Of a stretch of 64,000 nt of DNA, positions 37,131 through 49,072 are shown one piece after another (the first letter of the stretch is position 1; every line of letters starts with the position of its first letter). Source of the stretch: Loxodes magnus. Its lineage: Eukaryota > Ciliophora > Karyorelictea > Loxodida > Loxodidae. The position numbers and the translations under genes were made by a program. Under the pieces are notes generated by a model, which was given only the letters and a program-made list of their open reading frames with translations, made no database searches and was not told the DNA's origin. Where the stretch lies: the NCBI GenBank assembly GCA_946699065.1, contig CAMPDV010002074.1, positions 1-64,000 of the forward strand, in the 5' to 3' direction.

Positions 37131-38234
37131 ATGCAGATTAATTACTAGTAGTACCCTTCCTTTTCAATTATTACCATTGGATATCATGGATCTGCCAAAA
37201 GTACTCTTCTCAACTGCTTATCCTTAGGATCTCATTAAGATCACGAAAAACTCTTTATAGAAAACGAAGGATTTGACAGTAAAGCAAGTGGTTTATCTAA
37301 TGTAATAAGCAACTGAAAAAGAAGAAAAGAAGCTCCTTTAATTTAGTTTATTGATATTCCTGGATTTAGTGGTATTGAAGAAAATGATAAAGAAGTAATA
37401 ACTTAAATTAGTAATTGCTTAAGCTAACTAAGTAAAAATTAACAGCGCACTTTTATGTTTTTCAGCAGAGAGAGAAGCCATACCTTAAAACTTTAGTTAA
37501 AACATGATACAGTTAGGAGAAGTTTTAAAGAGATGTAACATCAAATATGTAAAAGTATGCTTCATTAAAATGGACATGCTTTCTTAATAGAAAAGCTATA
37601 ACTTCTTTTAGATTCTTGTCTAATAAATGTTCACAACTATTTAGTAAATTAAGAGTGAAAAAGTTAACGAAAAAATAATATTTATAAGCATAAATTAGAA
37701 GATGATGAACTATAAGAAATGGTAGGATATTAAGAACAAAACTAAGTCATTACAAGCGTTAACATCTATACATAACAAGCAACATAATAGTCGAGCTTAT
37801 ATGAGTAAAACTAAAATTAGACAGTGGAGTTATAATAAAGTTATATCACTAATTAGTAAGAAGAAAGTAAAGAATAGTTAGATTTGAAAGCGTAAATAAA
37901 AGAACTATTTGATATATAGAGTAAATTGGCAGCAGATTATGCTAAAGAAATGCAATAATTGCTACTAACTATTACTTTGGAGTAATTTCAATAAAGAGTA
38001 GAAAAGTTTTAACAAGAAAACTAATAAATTAAGATGTAGCAAGTTAGACTGAATGAGAAAATATAAAATGAAGATTCTTGTAATTAGAAGAAATGCTTTA
38101 GAGGTATAAATGATTATAGGAATAAGAAGCGTAACTTTATAAATAGCTAGAAGAGTAAATCAAACAATTTTCTTAAATATAGTATACGAATAGTTGTAAT
38201 TATGAATGAGATTAAAAGAAACAAACATAGATGA
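37131..38234 (+). pseudogene. AIG1/GIMAP-type GTPase, frameshifted
   Basis: ATG 37,131 leads to a G1 P-loop TIGYHGSAKSTLLNC, then FIDIPGFSGIEENDKE (G3 DxxG) and, in a second frame, INSALLCFSAEREAI and VKVCFIKMDML. A Gln-rich coiled coil (DYAKEMQQLLLTITLEQFQQ) in a third frame ends at TGA 38,232-38,234. The domain order is that of AIG1/GIMAP GTPases. The first frame change (near 37,432) is a 2-bp difference from the 28-kb copy; the second lies near 37,880. It is probably inactive. The two copies together suggest an old, decayed local family. Confidence 0.7.
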
Positions 38235-39401
38235 TTTAAATTATTTTAAGTGATCTTCATAAATGTAAGCTAATAGTTAAAATTAAATAAAGAAATAATT
38301 AAAAATTTAATACTTAAAAATTTATAATATTAAGCGAAAGCCGGTAACTTTGATACAAAAAAATTACAAAATAAACAAACTAAGGGGGTTACCATATACT
38401 ATAACACCTTTTAGCTATTGTAGATTATAAGAATTTGAAATTGAACTCATTTATTAATATATAAGCAATAATAAATAAATTAAGCATAGTTAATGGTAAT
38501 AAAATAATTTTAGATGAATAAGAAATAAACTAAAGAGATTTATAGCTAAAAGCTATCTTGATGTTTCAGTAAACTCTAATTTTAGCTATTTAATTTTAAG
38601 AAATAGAGTATATAACTGAAATAAGTATTAATAAAATGAGAATATAAGAATATTTAGTAAATTTGATATAAAGCATAACTTAAAAATATCTAATAGGAAT
38701 ATTAAAAGCATTTCAATTATTCATCAGCTATATAATTACTTAACTTACCAAAAAACCTAAAATAGATATATAATAGTAGCTTTTTTAAAATAATTAAATG
38801 GTAAATGTTTATCTTAGAAAACAAATTCAAATAGTTTGCTTATTGATTTTATTCATAAACGATGAACAAGGTGGAAGGTTAGAGTGGTGAAGTAAAAAAT
38901 GAAAATAAAATAGAGTAGCAAAGATGAAGTAATTGAGATATTAATTAACTAATATATCTAACCTAAATAATAAAAAACCAGTTTAGTAGAATAAAAATAT
39001 AAAGATAATCAGGCAGATAAAGGAAATGTTTTCCGAGCTAACTAGAATCATAAGCAAAAACTTAAAATTTTAAAGCTGCTATGAGAAGAATTTTACATAG
39101 GTCTTTCAACTTTTTATTATTATGATAAATAAATTGAAGAAGGAAAAAATTTGAATTTTGACTTTGAGAAGCATGGCTAATAAAAAATAGCTTTTTAGCT
39201 TAATATAATAAAATAAGCAATAAACTATATAAAATTTTATAAAAGAGCAAGAAGAATAAGATTTAAATTAATTAGATCCAAATTTAGCCTTTCAGCGCAT
39301 TAAAAAATGTTAGTTGGAAAGTGGCCACGAAATCTTTTCCCTTAATAATCCTAATGCAAGTATAAGCAAACAAGATAAAATTAAAGAAATTACACAATTA
39401 G
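38235..39401. other. AT-rich intergenic tract
   Basis: No supportable gene. A short block at 38,250-38,330 matches 28,720-29,150. Confidence 0.4.
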
Positions 39402-40464
39402 TCAATGGAAAATAGTAAACGTTAATAATAATAATATACTTAATGTTAATAAAAGTGCTTGGCGATCACAGGACTTGAAACCTGGTCGCAGCTGCCACTA
39501 TTTTTTGCGTGGTTGGGTTCCACGGTCTATTTTATTGAGAAGACAACTCTCATAAAAAGATTCCTGCTAAAGTTCTAAAATATTTTTCTTTATATATCCC
39601 TTCCTTTGTTAAATAAAATTTTGATAAAATTCTTAATGTTTTTTATTCTTCAATTTTTTGTTTGGTTTAAGAACTTTTACATCTTCTTAGAATATGTCAT
39701 TATGATTTACAGTATCAGCATTTTTTCTTTCTATTTTATTTTGAGTTCTTATTTTCAAAATTTTTTAAATGTTTTTAATTTTTGTGTTCATTTAGGTTTT
39801 TTCTTTACTATTTTCTTATTCTGTTATTTTTTCTTAGGATTTAGAGATTATTAACTTATTTTGAGGATCTTCAATCTACATTGATACAACTGATGATGGA
39901 GGCAGTTAAGATTAGGACCAAATAAATTATCTTGTGATTTATTTATTATGTATTAATATTGTCTTGAGTTAATCTATTTCAAGGTTGAGTTGTTCATAGT
40001 TAGTAAGAATTTCTCGAATTTAATTTGTCAGATTTAATATAGTTTCTTCTTGTTTGACTGTAATTTATTTAATTTTTCAACTTATTCTTTTTCTATTCAA
40101 GAAGTTTCTGGGTCAACCATGCGCTTTCCCTAGGAAGGAGCTGAAGAGCTTGATTATTCTAAGGCCTACTTTTTTTACTTTTAAATTAGATTGGCTTTCT
40201 TCTAGCCTTCTTAATTTTGGCCTTGCTAAGATGCTGTCCGATATTAAACTCCATTTTTTATTTATAACTAGCAAACGTTTTAGCACTTATTTTCCTTTCG
40301 ATAAATCTTCTATTCAGAGCACTAAGAAATATTTTAAAGTTTCTCATATTATTTAGTTTGATTATTTGATTATTGAGTTTAAAATGATATCTATATTTAT
40401 CAAAGCAAATGTATTTAATCTCATAGTATCATCTAATTTTTCAAAAGTATTAATCTAAGTTCAT
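39402..40464 (-). CDS. gene K: unrecognised basic, coiled-coil protein
   Basis: ATG 40,464 starts a basic N-terminal part (MNLDQYFWKIRWYYE, SKAKIKKARRKPIQFK). After one frame change at about 40,090-40,190 it continues in a Gln/Glu/Lys-rich coiled coil (KQEETILNLTNQIREIL, NLEIDQLKTIL) to TGA 39,402-39,404. Length is 3n+1, so one intron or indel is required. GTAAAAAAAGTAG (13 nt) near 40,165 would restore the phase, but is shorter than any intron seen elsewhere. No domain identified. A GC-rich patch at 39,465-39,530 lies in frame near the C-terminus. Confidence 0.45.
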
Positions 40465-41788
40465 TTTAATTAAATCATAAAAATCTGCCTTTATCCTTTT
40501 CAGCTAATTTTTCTTCTAAGTATTTCTTTTTGATAGATAGAGCTTTAAAATAGACTATATAAGGAAAATAATAAAAACATAAGTATAAATTTTCAAATAA
40601 AAATAGGCTTAAACTATTTTATTTAAAGATAAGGTAAAATGCTAGAAAAAGACTTGAATTTCATTAAATTAGTCTTTGTTTGATAATTTTATTTTTTCTT
40701 TACTAATTCTATCCTTATTAATTAAAGACTATTTAGCTTCGACTCTATAAAAATTAGATTACCAAAGAAAATCTAAGTTTATACTTCCATTAATATAAAT
40801 TTATCCTCATTTATTAGTCTTTGCTATATCTAAAAATAAAATGTTATTAACTAGAGATTTTCTTTAATTTTAGTTTACTTAAATGTTTGCTTACCCCTTA
40901 CTTTAGATTACATCAGTTGAAATAAATTTAATCCTATTATGTAATTAATTTCTTAATAACTACTTTTATAGTCAAATAAGAGAAAATTGTTTACATACAT
41001 TTCGAACAGACTTACCTTTAATTCCAAAAAAGCACTATATAATTATGCAAATTTTACTAAATTCTCTCTTAATAAGATCTATAATTTCTCTTATTTAGCT
41101 TGCTGATTAAAGATGGTAATAAAAGTCAAAAATGTAAAGGTTTTATTTATAAATTTGATATTTAGAGATGAGCTAGAAAAAAGACTTAAACTCAACACAA
41201 CAAAGCCTTTTTACTCAATCTTATAATATTTATGTTGTATGAAATTAATGCTGCTGAAGAATATATTTAGACTAAAATGTCTTTCAATTTATTAAATCAC
41301 TTTACATTTAGAAAATATATTTGAAGTCAATTAAAAGAATGGCTTTGTTAGATTTTTTCTTGTAAAATATATGGTATATATGTTTCAGTGTCATGTGGAA
41401 ATATTTAAGATTTGCTTTTCATAAATCTAAGAAGATATTAGAATCCTTAATCTACAAATAAAAAGCTGAAGTTATTTGGGAATAATTGAATAAGATCTAA
41501 GGAAAGAGGTATTATTAACTAGGTTGCCTAGACCACTAAATTAGTAATTTATTTTAGCGTCTAATAGAGAGTTTACTAAATCCCATCTTAGCATTATTAA
41601 TTATAGCCTTATTTAACAAATATAAGAGAGATTATAACTATTGCTTAACACCTTCGAATGGTCATATGACTATTTATTTAATTCACTTTTAATTAATTTT
41701 AAGTTTACATTTGCTTCTTTATTTCTAAATGATTTCTTTTTACGATATAAAAGCTATATTTAAAGATTCTGGGTATTAATGTATAAAA
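40465..41788. other. AT-rich intergenic tract
   Basis: Space between the divergently transcribed genes K and I. No coding or RNA feature supported; promoters for both are expected here. Confidence 0.4.
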
Positions 41789-42762
41789 ATGAGTTTTGAA
41801 GAAAATAATACAAGTTAGTTCGATGAATTGTTTACAAATACATAAGAATTATCTAAGGACAACTTTGGAACTTGCAGTAATACGCTAGATCTTGGTAGTC
41901 CCTTTGTCGAGAATTTTTTGGATTATTAAAATTATTAGGATCTTTAATCAAGCACATAACTTGGACGCTAAAAAAGAAAATGCAATTATTCTTGGTTTGC
42001 AGATATAGAAAAATAATCTAAATTTGACACTCATTTTATAAAGCTTTCTGAAGAATTAAAAATAAATTTATAGGAAATATCGGTTGAAGAAGATAAATAG
42101 TACTAATGCTTCAAGACGCTGTATGTCGAGAAATTAGAAGAAAATGAGTAATTCAAGAAAAAATACTTCTTTACAAAAAATTTGCTGAAGGTATTTCGGA
42201 AAATCAAATAAAAAAATAGAAAAAAGAAGGTAAAAAAAGTACCAGTCAGGCTGTAGATTTTTATAATAAAGAAAAAGAAAAAGAATGGGAACCAACAAAT
42301 AAAATTAACGTTTTTAAGTCTCTTCTTAGCTATTTTAAATTAGGAATGATTTTATTCTCTAGATCTTGGGATAGTCTAAGACGTGAGCATGTGAAGCGTA
42401 TGTACTTATAAACTTTAAAATTAAGAAAATAAGGATAGAATAATGAATAAATTCTATAATAACTTAAATAAGAAAGGGACAATACAAATAAAAAAGTAAG
42501 GTTAAATGATTATTTACTCGCTTTTATTGTTTATGGCAGTGAATTTTACGCTAGCTTTGGATTTTAAGAAGTTCTGGAAAGTTTGCGAAAATACAAGGAG
42601 TAGAATTAAGATTAATTTATTAAAGGTATATTTGAATCTATGAATAAAAATTAGAAAAATACCTGGTATAAAGAATTTTAGGAAGAACAACCGGAGCAAC
42701 TCTTGCAACCCGAAAAACCTAAGCAAGTCCGAAAGAAGAAGAAAATTGAATAAGGCTTATGA
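41789..42762 (+). CDS. gene I: unrecognised protein with a 20-nt intron
   Basis: ATG 41,789 to TGA 42,760-42,762; removing one intron leaves 954 nt, exactly 318 codons. The intron (42,230-42,249, GTAAAAAAAG...CAGTCAG) is 20 nt and joins a frame rich in Asp/Glu/Lys (DIEKQSKFDTHFIKLSEEL) to one reading AVDFYNKEKEKEWEP and FIVYGSEFYASFGFQEVLES. The C-terminus is basic (QVRKKKKIEQGL). No domain was recognised; it could be a nuclear or regulatory protein. The strong composition change if the intron is ignored supports the splice. Confidence 0.6.
42230..42249 (+). other. 20-nt spliceosomal intron in gene I
   Basis: GT...AG, 20 nt, length 3n+2, needed to keep gene I in frame. Same size class as the mini-introns at 32-34.5 kb. 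Confidence 0.6.
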
Positions 42763-44840
42763 ATAGCATTTGTTTAATTTTAATATTCTAACTACATATA
42801 ACCAAATTAAATAAAGCCTTAATAGCAACATTTTTACCGATAAATTAAGTTTATCTCTAATTTAAGAAGAATAAACTCTTAAATTTTATTTATATTTTAC
42901 AAGTATTTTAAGTTTAACAATATATTATTGGTATGATATAATAGAAACAAGGTTTCTTAGCTAAGGTTATATTTCAATTATGTATTTCATATACAGTTAT
43001 TATAACTTTTTATAAATATTTAACAAGAAATCATTAAATCCTCAATTATTTCAAATCTTAGCAGCTTTTGAAGAAATTTAAGGTTTTATTATTTTCAGCC
43101 TTAAGTTAATATTTCCCAATTTATATCACTTTAATTAATATTTTTCTAGCGGCTTTATAAGACAGTTATGAAAAACCATAATTAAGATCAGGAGTTCCTG
43201 TCGAATAGAGCTAAATATTAGAAATAATACTTAGAATTTTGTAAGAAATTAAGATAAATATTATATAGGATTCATTTTAGCTAAATTTAGATATTTTAAA
43301 TAAATTTTTCTTTTATTGCTTTGAAAACTAGTCACCCATAAATTTGATTGACTAGACAAAATATCAAAAAAAGGGAATACTTTCTGTGTTGATTTTAAAT
43401 AAGATTGTTAATTTTTTTTTGTTTTCGTGTCTAATCTAAATTAAATATCTAAAGACAAAAGTCTAAGCAGGTAGTACTCTATTAAGCAGATTTATTATAT
43501 AATTATTATAAAGATTCTAGCTATTCTTTCTGTAGATGGTAAAATTTCTGATGATTTGCTTATTTATAAATTTAACTTCAAAAAGATATCTAAATTTAGT
43601 TATCTAGACTTATATAATTAAAAGACTTTATTCCTATTATCATTACATAGTTCTACTATAGCTTCATTTCCTTTAAATGAAGTAGCTTTGATTTATCACT
43701 GAAGATAAAGTCATAAGTAAGAGAGTCCATAACTATTACTAATCTGGTCAATTAGTATTGCTCCGTAAATGATGATGCTGCTCTTTGAATTATTGTGTAA
43801 ATTAGTAAAAGTTATCCTAGGATTAAGTTAAGCTAGATTTCATAGTAAAAGGCTTGGCAATGGGTAGAATAGTATAAGACTTTTTATTAAAATTGCTTAG
43901 TTTCTATTAAATTAAATTTCACTAGAATATTAAAATTCCAGAGACAATTAGCAAAAAGTCATTTTAGATAACTATTTTAAAGAAAAGTTTTAATTTAATT
44001 TATGAGATAATTCAATATACTTAAGAGAGTATTTATAATGAAAAATTTCTAGGTCTGCTAAATTGAGAACAATTATGATACTAATTGATCATATTCTTAA
44101 TTCCTTATTATTCTCATACTTAGATAGAAAACAAAAGTTTTGTCCAATTTCTAAATAAGGAAACAAAAGATGAAAGGCAAGTTAGTTAGTAAATTAAAAA
44201 AGCAGAGCTTTCTAATTTTTTTTAGCTTTCTCATTAAATATTTAGTTTAATCATATTCTTCCTATTTCCTTCTTTTATATACTGATTATACAAAATAGAG
44301 AATATCCTTTCAATAGATTGTAGGAAGTAAACCAGCTGATACTACAAAAGCAAGTTTTGATTATCCTTGTGTTGGTTCTTTGTTCTTAGGTTGATTTTGA
44401 AATAAGAGTTGATTATGTAATTCTTTTGTCTAGATTAGGCTTAAATTGTTATTTAGTTAGTAGAGTTAAAGACAGTTGTAGTTATTTATGCATAAGAAGA
44501 TAATATTACTGGCTATATCCTTAATGATATAGCCATTACATATAATACAAGCAATTTACTTATATTAAACGTTCTTTAGTAAACTGCTTATTAAGAGCAT
44601 TGCTAAAGTTATCTTAAGATTTAAGATAATTAATCTCTTTACTAATACACTAATTAAGAAATATATGGTATATTATACAAATAAGAAAATACTTAATTAT
44701 AGCTGCTTCCAATAAACATAAATGCTTAAAGCTAGATAAATGCGAGTTAGTATTTATAACTATATTAACTATTTTAGCTATAATCTTCTTTTATTTCACT
44801 CTTTCATATAATTTATTTTAACTAATTTCATTATATTAAT
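42763..44840. other. AT-rich intergenic tract
   Basis: About 2 kb with no gene that I can support in either strand. Confidence 0.4.
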
Positions 44841-44841
44841 A

Positions 44842-45330
44842 GAAGAAAAAATTGATTTAGAACTAGACAAAAGCCTTTAATGTCTGAAAAAATGCAAGAT
44901 TAATAAAGAAGAAATGCTTCTTCTGTAAAAGGGAAAAAGAGTCTCTATTGATAGAACTAATTATATTATAAAAGATAAAAGGTATATTAAAATGAAAGAA
45001 GCTGATTAGAAAGCAAACTATTTTGATAATATAGATAGATGTTGTCTACTAAGGAATTATATACTTGAAAAAAATAAACATCTGATCTAGAAATAAAACT
45101 GTAGAAAAGAAGGACGTGTAGAGTTAAGTTATCAGACCAAAGTGAAAAATCGGCTATTCGGAGTCTTAGAATCTGAACATCATGCAGGCAAATGTTACTT
45201 TTTATGCTGTATTTCATGAGCTCCTTCTTGATTCCTGCCCAGATTCTTTAGCGGTTCTTTGCTCCTTAAGATATTTTCTGATTCTAAAGTTATTGTCGAT
45301 TTCAGTGTGAGAATGGCTCCTCTCTATTTA
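44842..45330 (+). CDS. possible partial gene J, unknown
   Basis: Plus strand reads IEEKIDLELDKSLQCLKKCK, then RYIKMKEADQKANYFDNIDR and GRVELSYQTKVKNRLFGVLE, with raised GC and mixed polarity typical of coding DNA. An in-frame TGA at 45,217 may be Trp or stop; the reading stays plausible to about 45,330. No start or domain was identified. It might be a lipid-transfer-type fold, but that is a guess. Confidence 0.35.
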
Positions 45331-45399
45331 AATTAAATTATTTATAAATAAATAATTGGGAGACATTGAATACCTAATTTAGTATTTTATTAAACTTTC

Positions 45400-48300
45400 T
45401 TCATTTTCTTTCAAAATTTTAAAGCTTAGCCTTTAACATTTAATATACATCTAAATTAAGTCAAGCAAGAGTAATTATCTTTTTTTCTTCCCATATTATC
45501 TATTTAAACTACCTAATATTTAACCCTCAAGCTAAATATACCAAATTTTAAAGAAGAAAGCAGCAAAATGTTTAATAAGCACTCTTAAAGAGTAGAAATT
45601 TTGGAAGATCATCTTAGATAATATAGCTTTATAGGTTTATAAAAGGTTACTATGATTCATCAGTTAAAATACTTATTTTTAGATTTTAATTTGATGAAAT
45701 TATGAAAATTCTAGTTTATTTATGTTTCATTTATTTATTCCTTTTTATTAAGCAAGCAAATATAATTAAATTTTATTTAAATTAATAAAGCTAAGTATAT
45801 AGTATAATGATTTTAACCAAAAGGTTGCAAAAAGTTAGGATTATAACTTCGAAAGCATATAAATAAGCTTAAATAATAGTAATTTGATATCTAGAAAAGG
45901 TGTTTGATTTATGCTTATCTCTATGACTAAATTCTTATTTATCACTTCATAATCTTAACTTCATAATATACAAATGTGTTATCATTTTAGTCAGCATTAA
46001 AATATAAAATTTAGATTTTCCTTGGAATACTTTATCTAGTAAGGAAATAAAAAAATACAATTTTAATTAGTTAGAATTTACTTAAAAAGAGCAAATTATC
46101 TACTTAGATTTCTATATAGAGTCCATTATTTTTCTTAAGAGTACCTTTTAACATGTTTCTTGATCTGATATTTAAATTTATTTTCTTTTTAATTTTTCCT
46201 TTAGTTTCGTTAATATATTCTATAAGCTTAAATTTATTACTTGTCTATTAAAATTTAGGTATTCTATTATTAAAATAGAGTTATTAACAGGAATAAATTA
46301 AACTTAGAGATTTAAAACAAACTTTACAAGAACTTTCAAAAATAAAATTAATAGTAGAATTACAAGCTAAAGTGATACAAATTAGCTTTTGGTATAAAAT
46401 TTTATAATATATTGCATAAAAATAAATGTATATTGAGGAAGCTATTAATTACTTCAAACAAATATCTTACTTGGTTTATCCTGTTAATTTAAATACAGCT
46501 AATTAGATTATAGCATTTCTTCCTTTATTTATCTATTAAGTTCTTAGGTTGCTTTATTTGATTTAACTAAAATGTTAATCTATTTCATTTAAAATTAATT
46601 ATTTTCACATTTATTATAAAATTTCATAGTTATAAGTATCAACTAATATAGAAAATAGGAATTTAAAACTTATTTAATATTGTTAGTTCTTTTAACTTTT
46701 TGACATACTTACAATTTTTTTAATTAGATCTTATGAAATATTAATTTAGAAAAAATACAATAATTATTGCAATCTCACTTCAGAGTTAAGCTGCCACTTT
46801 TATTCTAATTAAAGTTAATAATTATTATATTACATTATTTGTGTGGTTTCTTCATCTAGATGGATTTAAGTCTATAGAGTAAACTTAATAAAAAAGTTTA
46901 TCAAATCTACTTTTCGGATTTCTTCATCATATATTAGCTACATAATACTCTTATAAGGTTGATTAAAAATTATAATTAATAAGAAAGATTTTTATAAAGT
47001 GTTCCTGATTAAGTGTATTTATTAATTTATTTTTTAACTAAATTGTATAGAAATAATTTAAATAATAGTTTCTAATAATTCTAAAATTAAAATTTTAATA
47101 GTTTATCTAAATCATTTTTAGAGTTATATATTATAATTTTAAGAAGTATTCAATATATTTTATTAAATATACTCTATAAATTCCTTTTATTTTTATCTTT
47201 CTTTAATTTAATATAAGCTTAAAACAAGCCTAGCTATCTTCTTTTTATATTCTTAGTTTTTGTAAATGCTAGGAAAATTAAATTATTTGATAGATATTTC
47301 ATTATAGCTTGTAAAATATTTCTATATAATACAGCTTAAAATAAACATTGCTTAATTTAGATATATAAACTTTCTTATATTGAAGTAAGTTTAAAAATAT
47401 AGCACTAATACCAAATAAATACACTTAATAGTTATTTTTTAAGGTATATATTTCATTAATTATATTATATTAACAATTATTAAAATCCTCATATATACCT
47501 AATATACTCATTTAACTAATCCAGAAGCTTAAATTTTGTAATAACTTAGATCTCTTTTTCTAAAATTTTTCTATAATTTATTTCTTTAATTACACAAAAG
47601 TAGAATTATAGCTTTAGTATGCTTTTTAAGAAATAGCTTAATATGGATTATTTTATATTAAACTTAATGAAACTAAAGTATTTCATATAATATAGAGAAA
47701 AGTAAATTAAAATTATTTCCTTATATACATTCTTTTTTCTTAGTTGATAAACATACAAATTTCATCACTTTAATCACATACTCTTTAATTGAGTTTTATA
47801 TTCAATCATACTCTTAATTTATATCTATTTATATTGTCAATTTATTATCTGGTAACTATAAATGTTATATAATTTCTTGAAATTTTAGTAGAACTTTTAA
47901 AGCTAAATTTACAATAAAAAGATAAAAATAGGAAAAAGACATTAATAAAAAACAGAATTAGAAAAAGCAACTAAAAGATGAATTATCAAAAGCATAATAA
48001 TTACCTATATATAACCTAAAGAAATTTCATATAAGAATCAAAATATTTGTAGCTTATAGACTTAAGAAAGTAATAAAGAATAATAAAATGTTTAAGAAGC
48101 AAAGATAAAAGTTACTAATTTATTAAAATAGAATTAAGATATGCAGCTAATTTAAACTTTTCTTTATTAAAACATTTCTACACTAACTTAGTTTTTATAT
48201 CCAACTTTCATTTGTATAATACTTTTAGTTAAATTCTTTTATGATATGCTTTTCCTTATAATTATATTATAGCTTTTATATCCCAATAAACCTAAAATTA

Positions 48301-49072
48301 AAAATAAATGTATAAAAGTTTAAATAGAATATACAGTTGTTTAGTCAGCTATATATTTAGCTATTATACAACTAAATATTTATATTTAATTAAATATAGT
48401 TAGTTATTACCTCAATAAAGCTTCATCTAGGAGTTATATAATCTGAAAGTTCTAATTAGTTCCTAAGAATTTCTTTAAGATTTATAAACTAGCTTTTTCT
48501 TTATACTTAGTTGTTTCAATAACTATTAAATAGCTTATTTCTGAATTTTCATCTTAAATGAAAATAAAATTTGTTAGTGCATTTTTATTTATTTTGATCT
48601 TAAGATGATTTTATACTCTTGATTATTTTAATTTGATTTAGTGAAAGATTATATGGTAACTTAAATCCTATATCTAGATCAATAAATTTTACTTGAATAA
48701 CTACGCGCTTAGTAGAACTTAATAGTATATTTAGTATTATACAGAGGATATTTATAAGCTTAGACACTTAATTTTAGATTGCTTTTATTATTAACTTAAG
48801 CCTTTTATTTAATTTAGCTTTTATTAATTCTTAAACTTTTATTTTATCATATTTTATACATTGCATAAGAATAATCATATTAGTTATAATATATTATTCT
48901 ATAAGGAAGATATAGTACAAATTACTATGATAGATTGATGCTATTAGAATTTTTAAGGATTTATAGAGTTAATTGTTTTTATATCTTATATCACAAATAT
49001 ATTATTAGCTAAGATTATAAAGAATTATTAAGGTAGTCAAAAAGATTTCTTCTATTCATATACTTTTTCTTT
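45400..49072. other. intergenic DNA, diverged copy of 17.6-20.5 kb
   Basis: No gene. From about 46,250 it aligns in direct orientation with the DNA downstream of receptor B, with frequent substitutions and small indels, showing that the duplication that made B and C included several kilobases of non-coding flank. Confidence 0.5.

Noticed and set aside
39465-39545. tRNA-Ser (TGA) gene
   Set aside because: The anticodon stem has only four pairs with an eight-base loop, and no acceptor stem can be formed.
40050-40140. bZIP domain in gene K (PRESAWLTQKLL followed by a leucine-rich coil)
   Set aside because: The basic-region signature is incomplete and the frame changes close by; resemblance is too weak to call.
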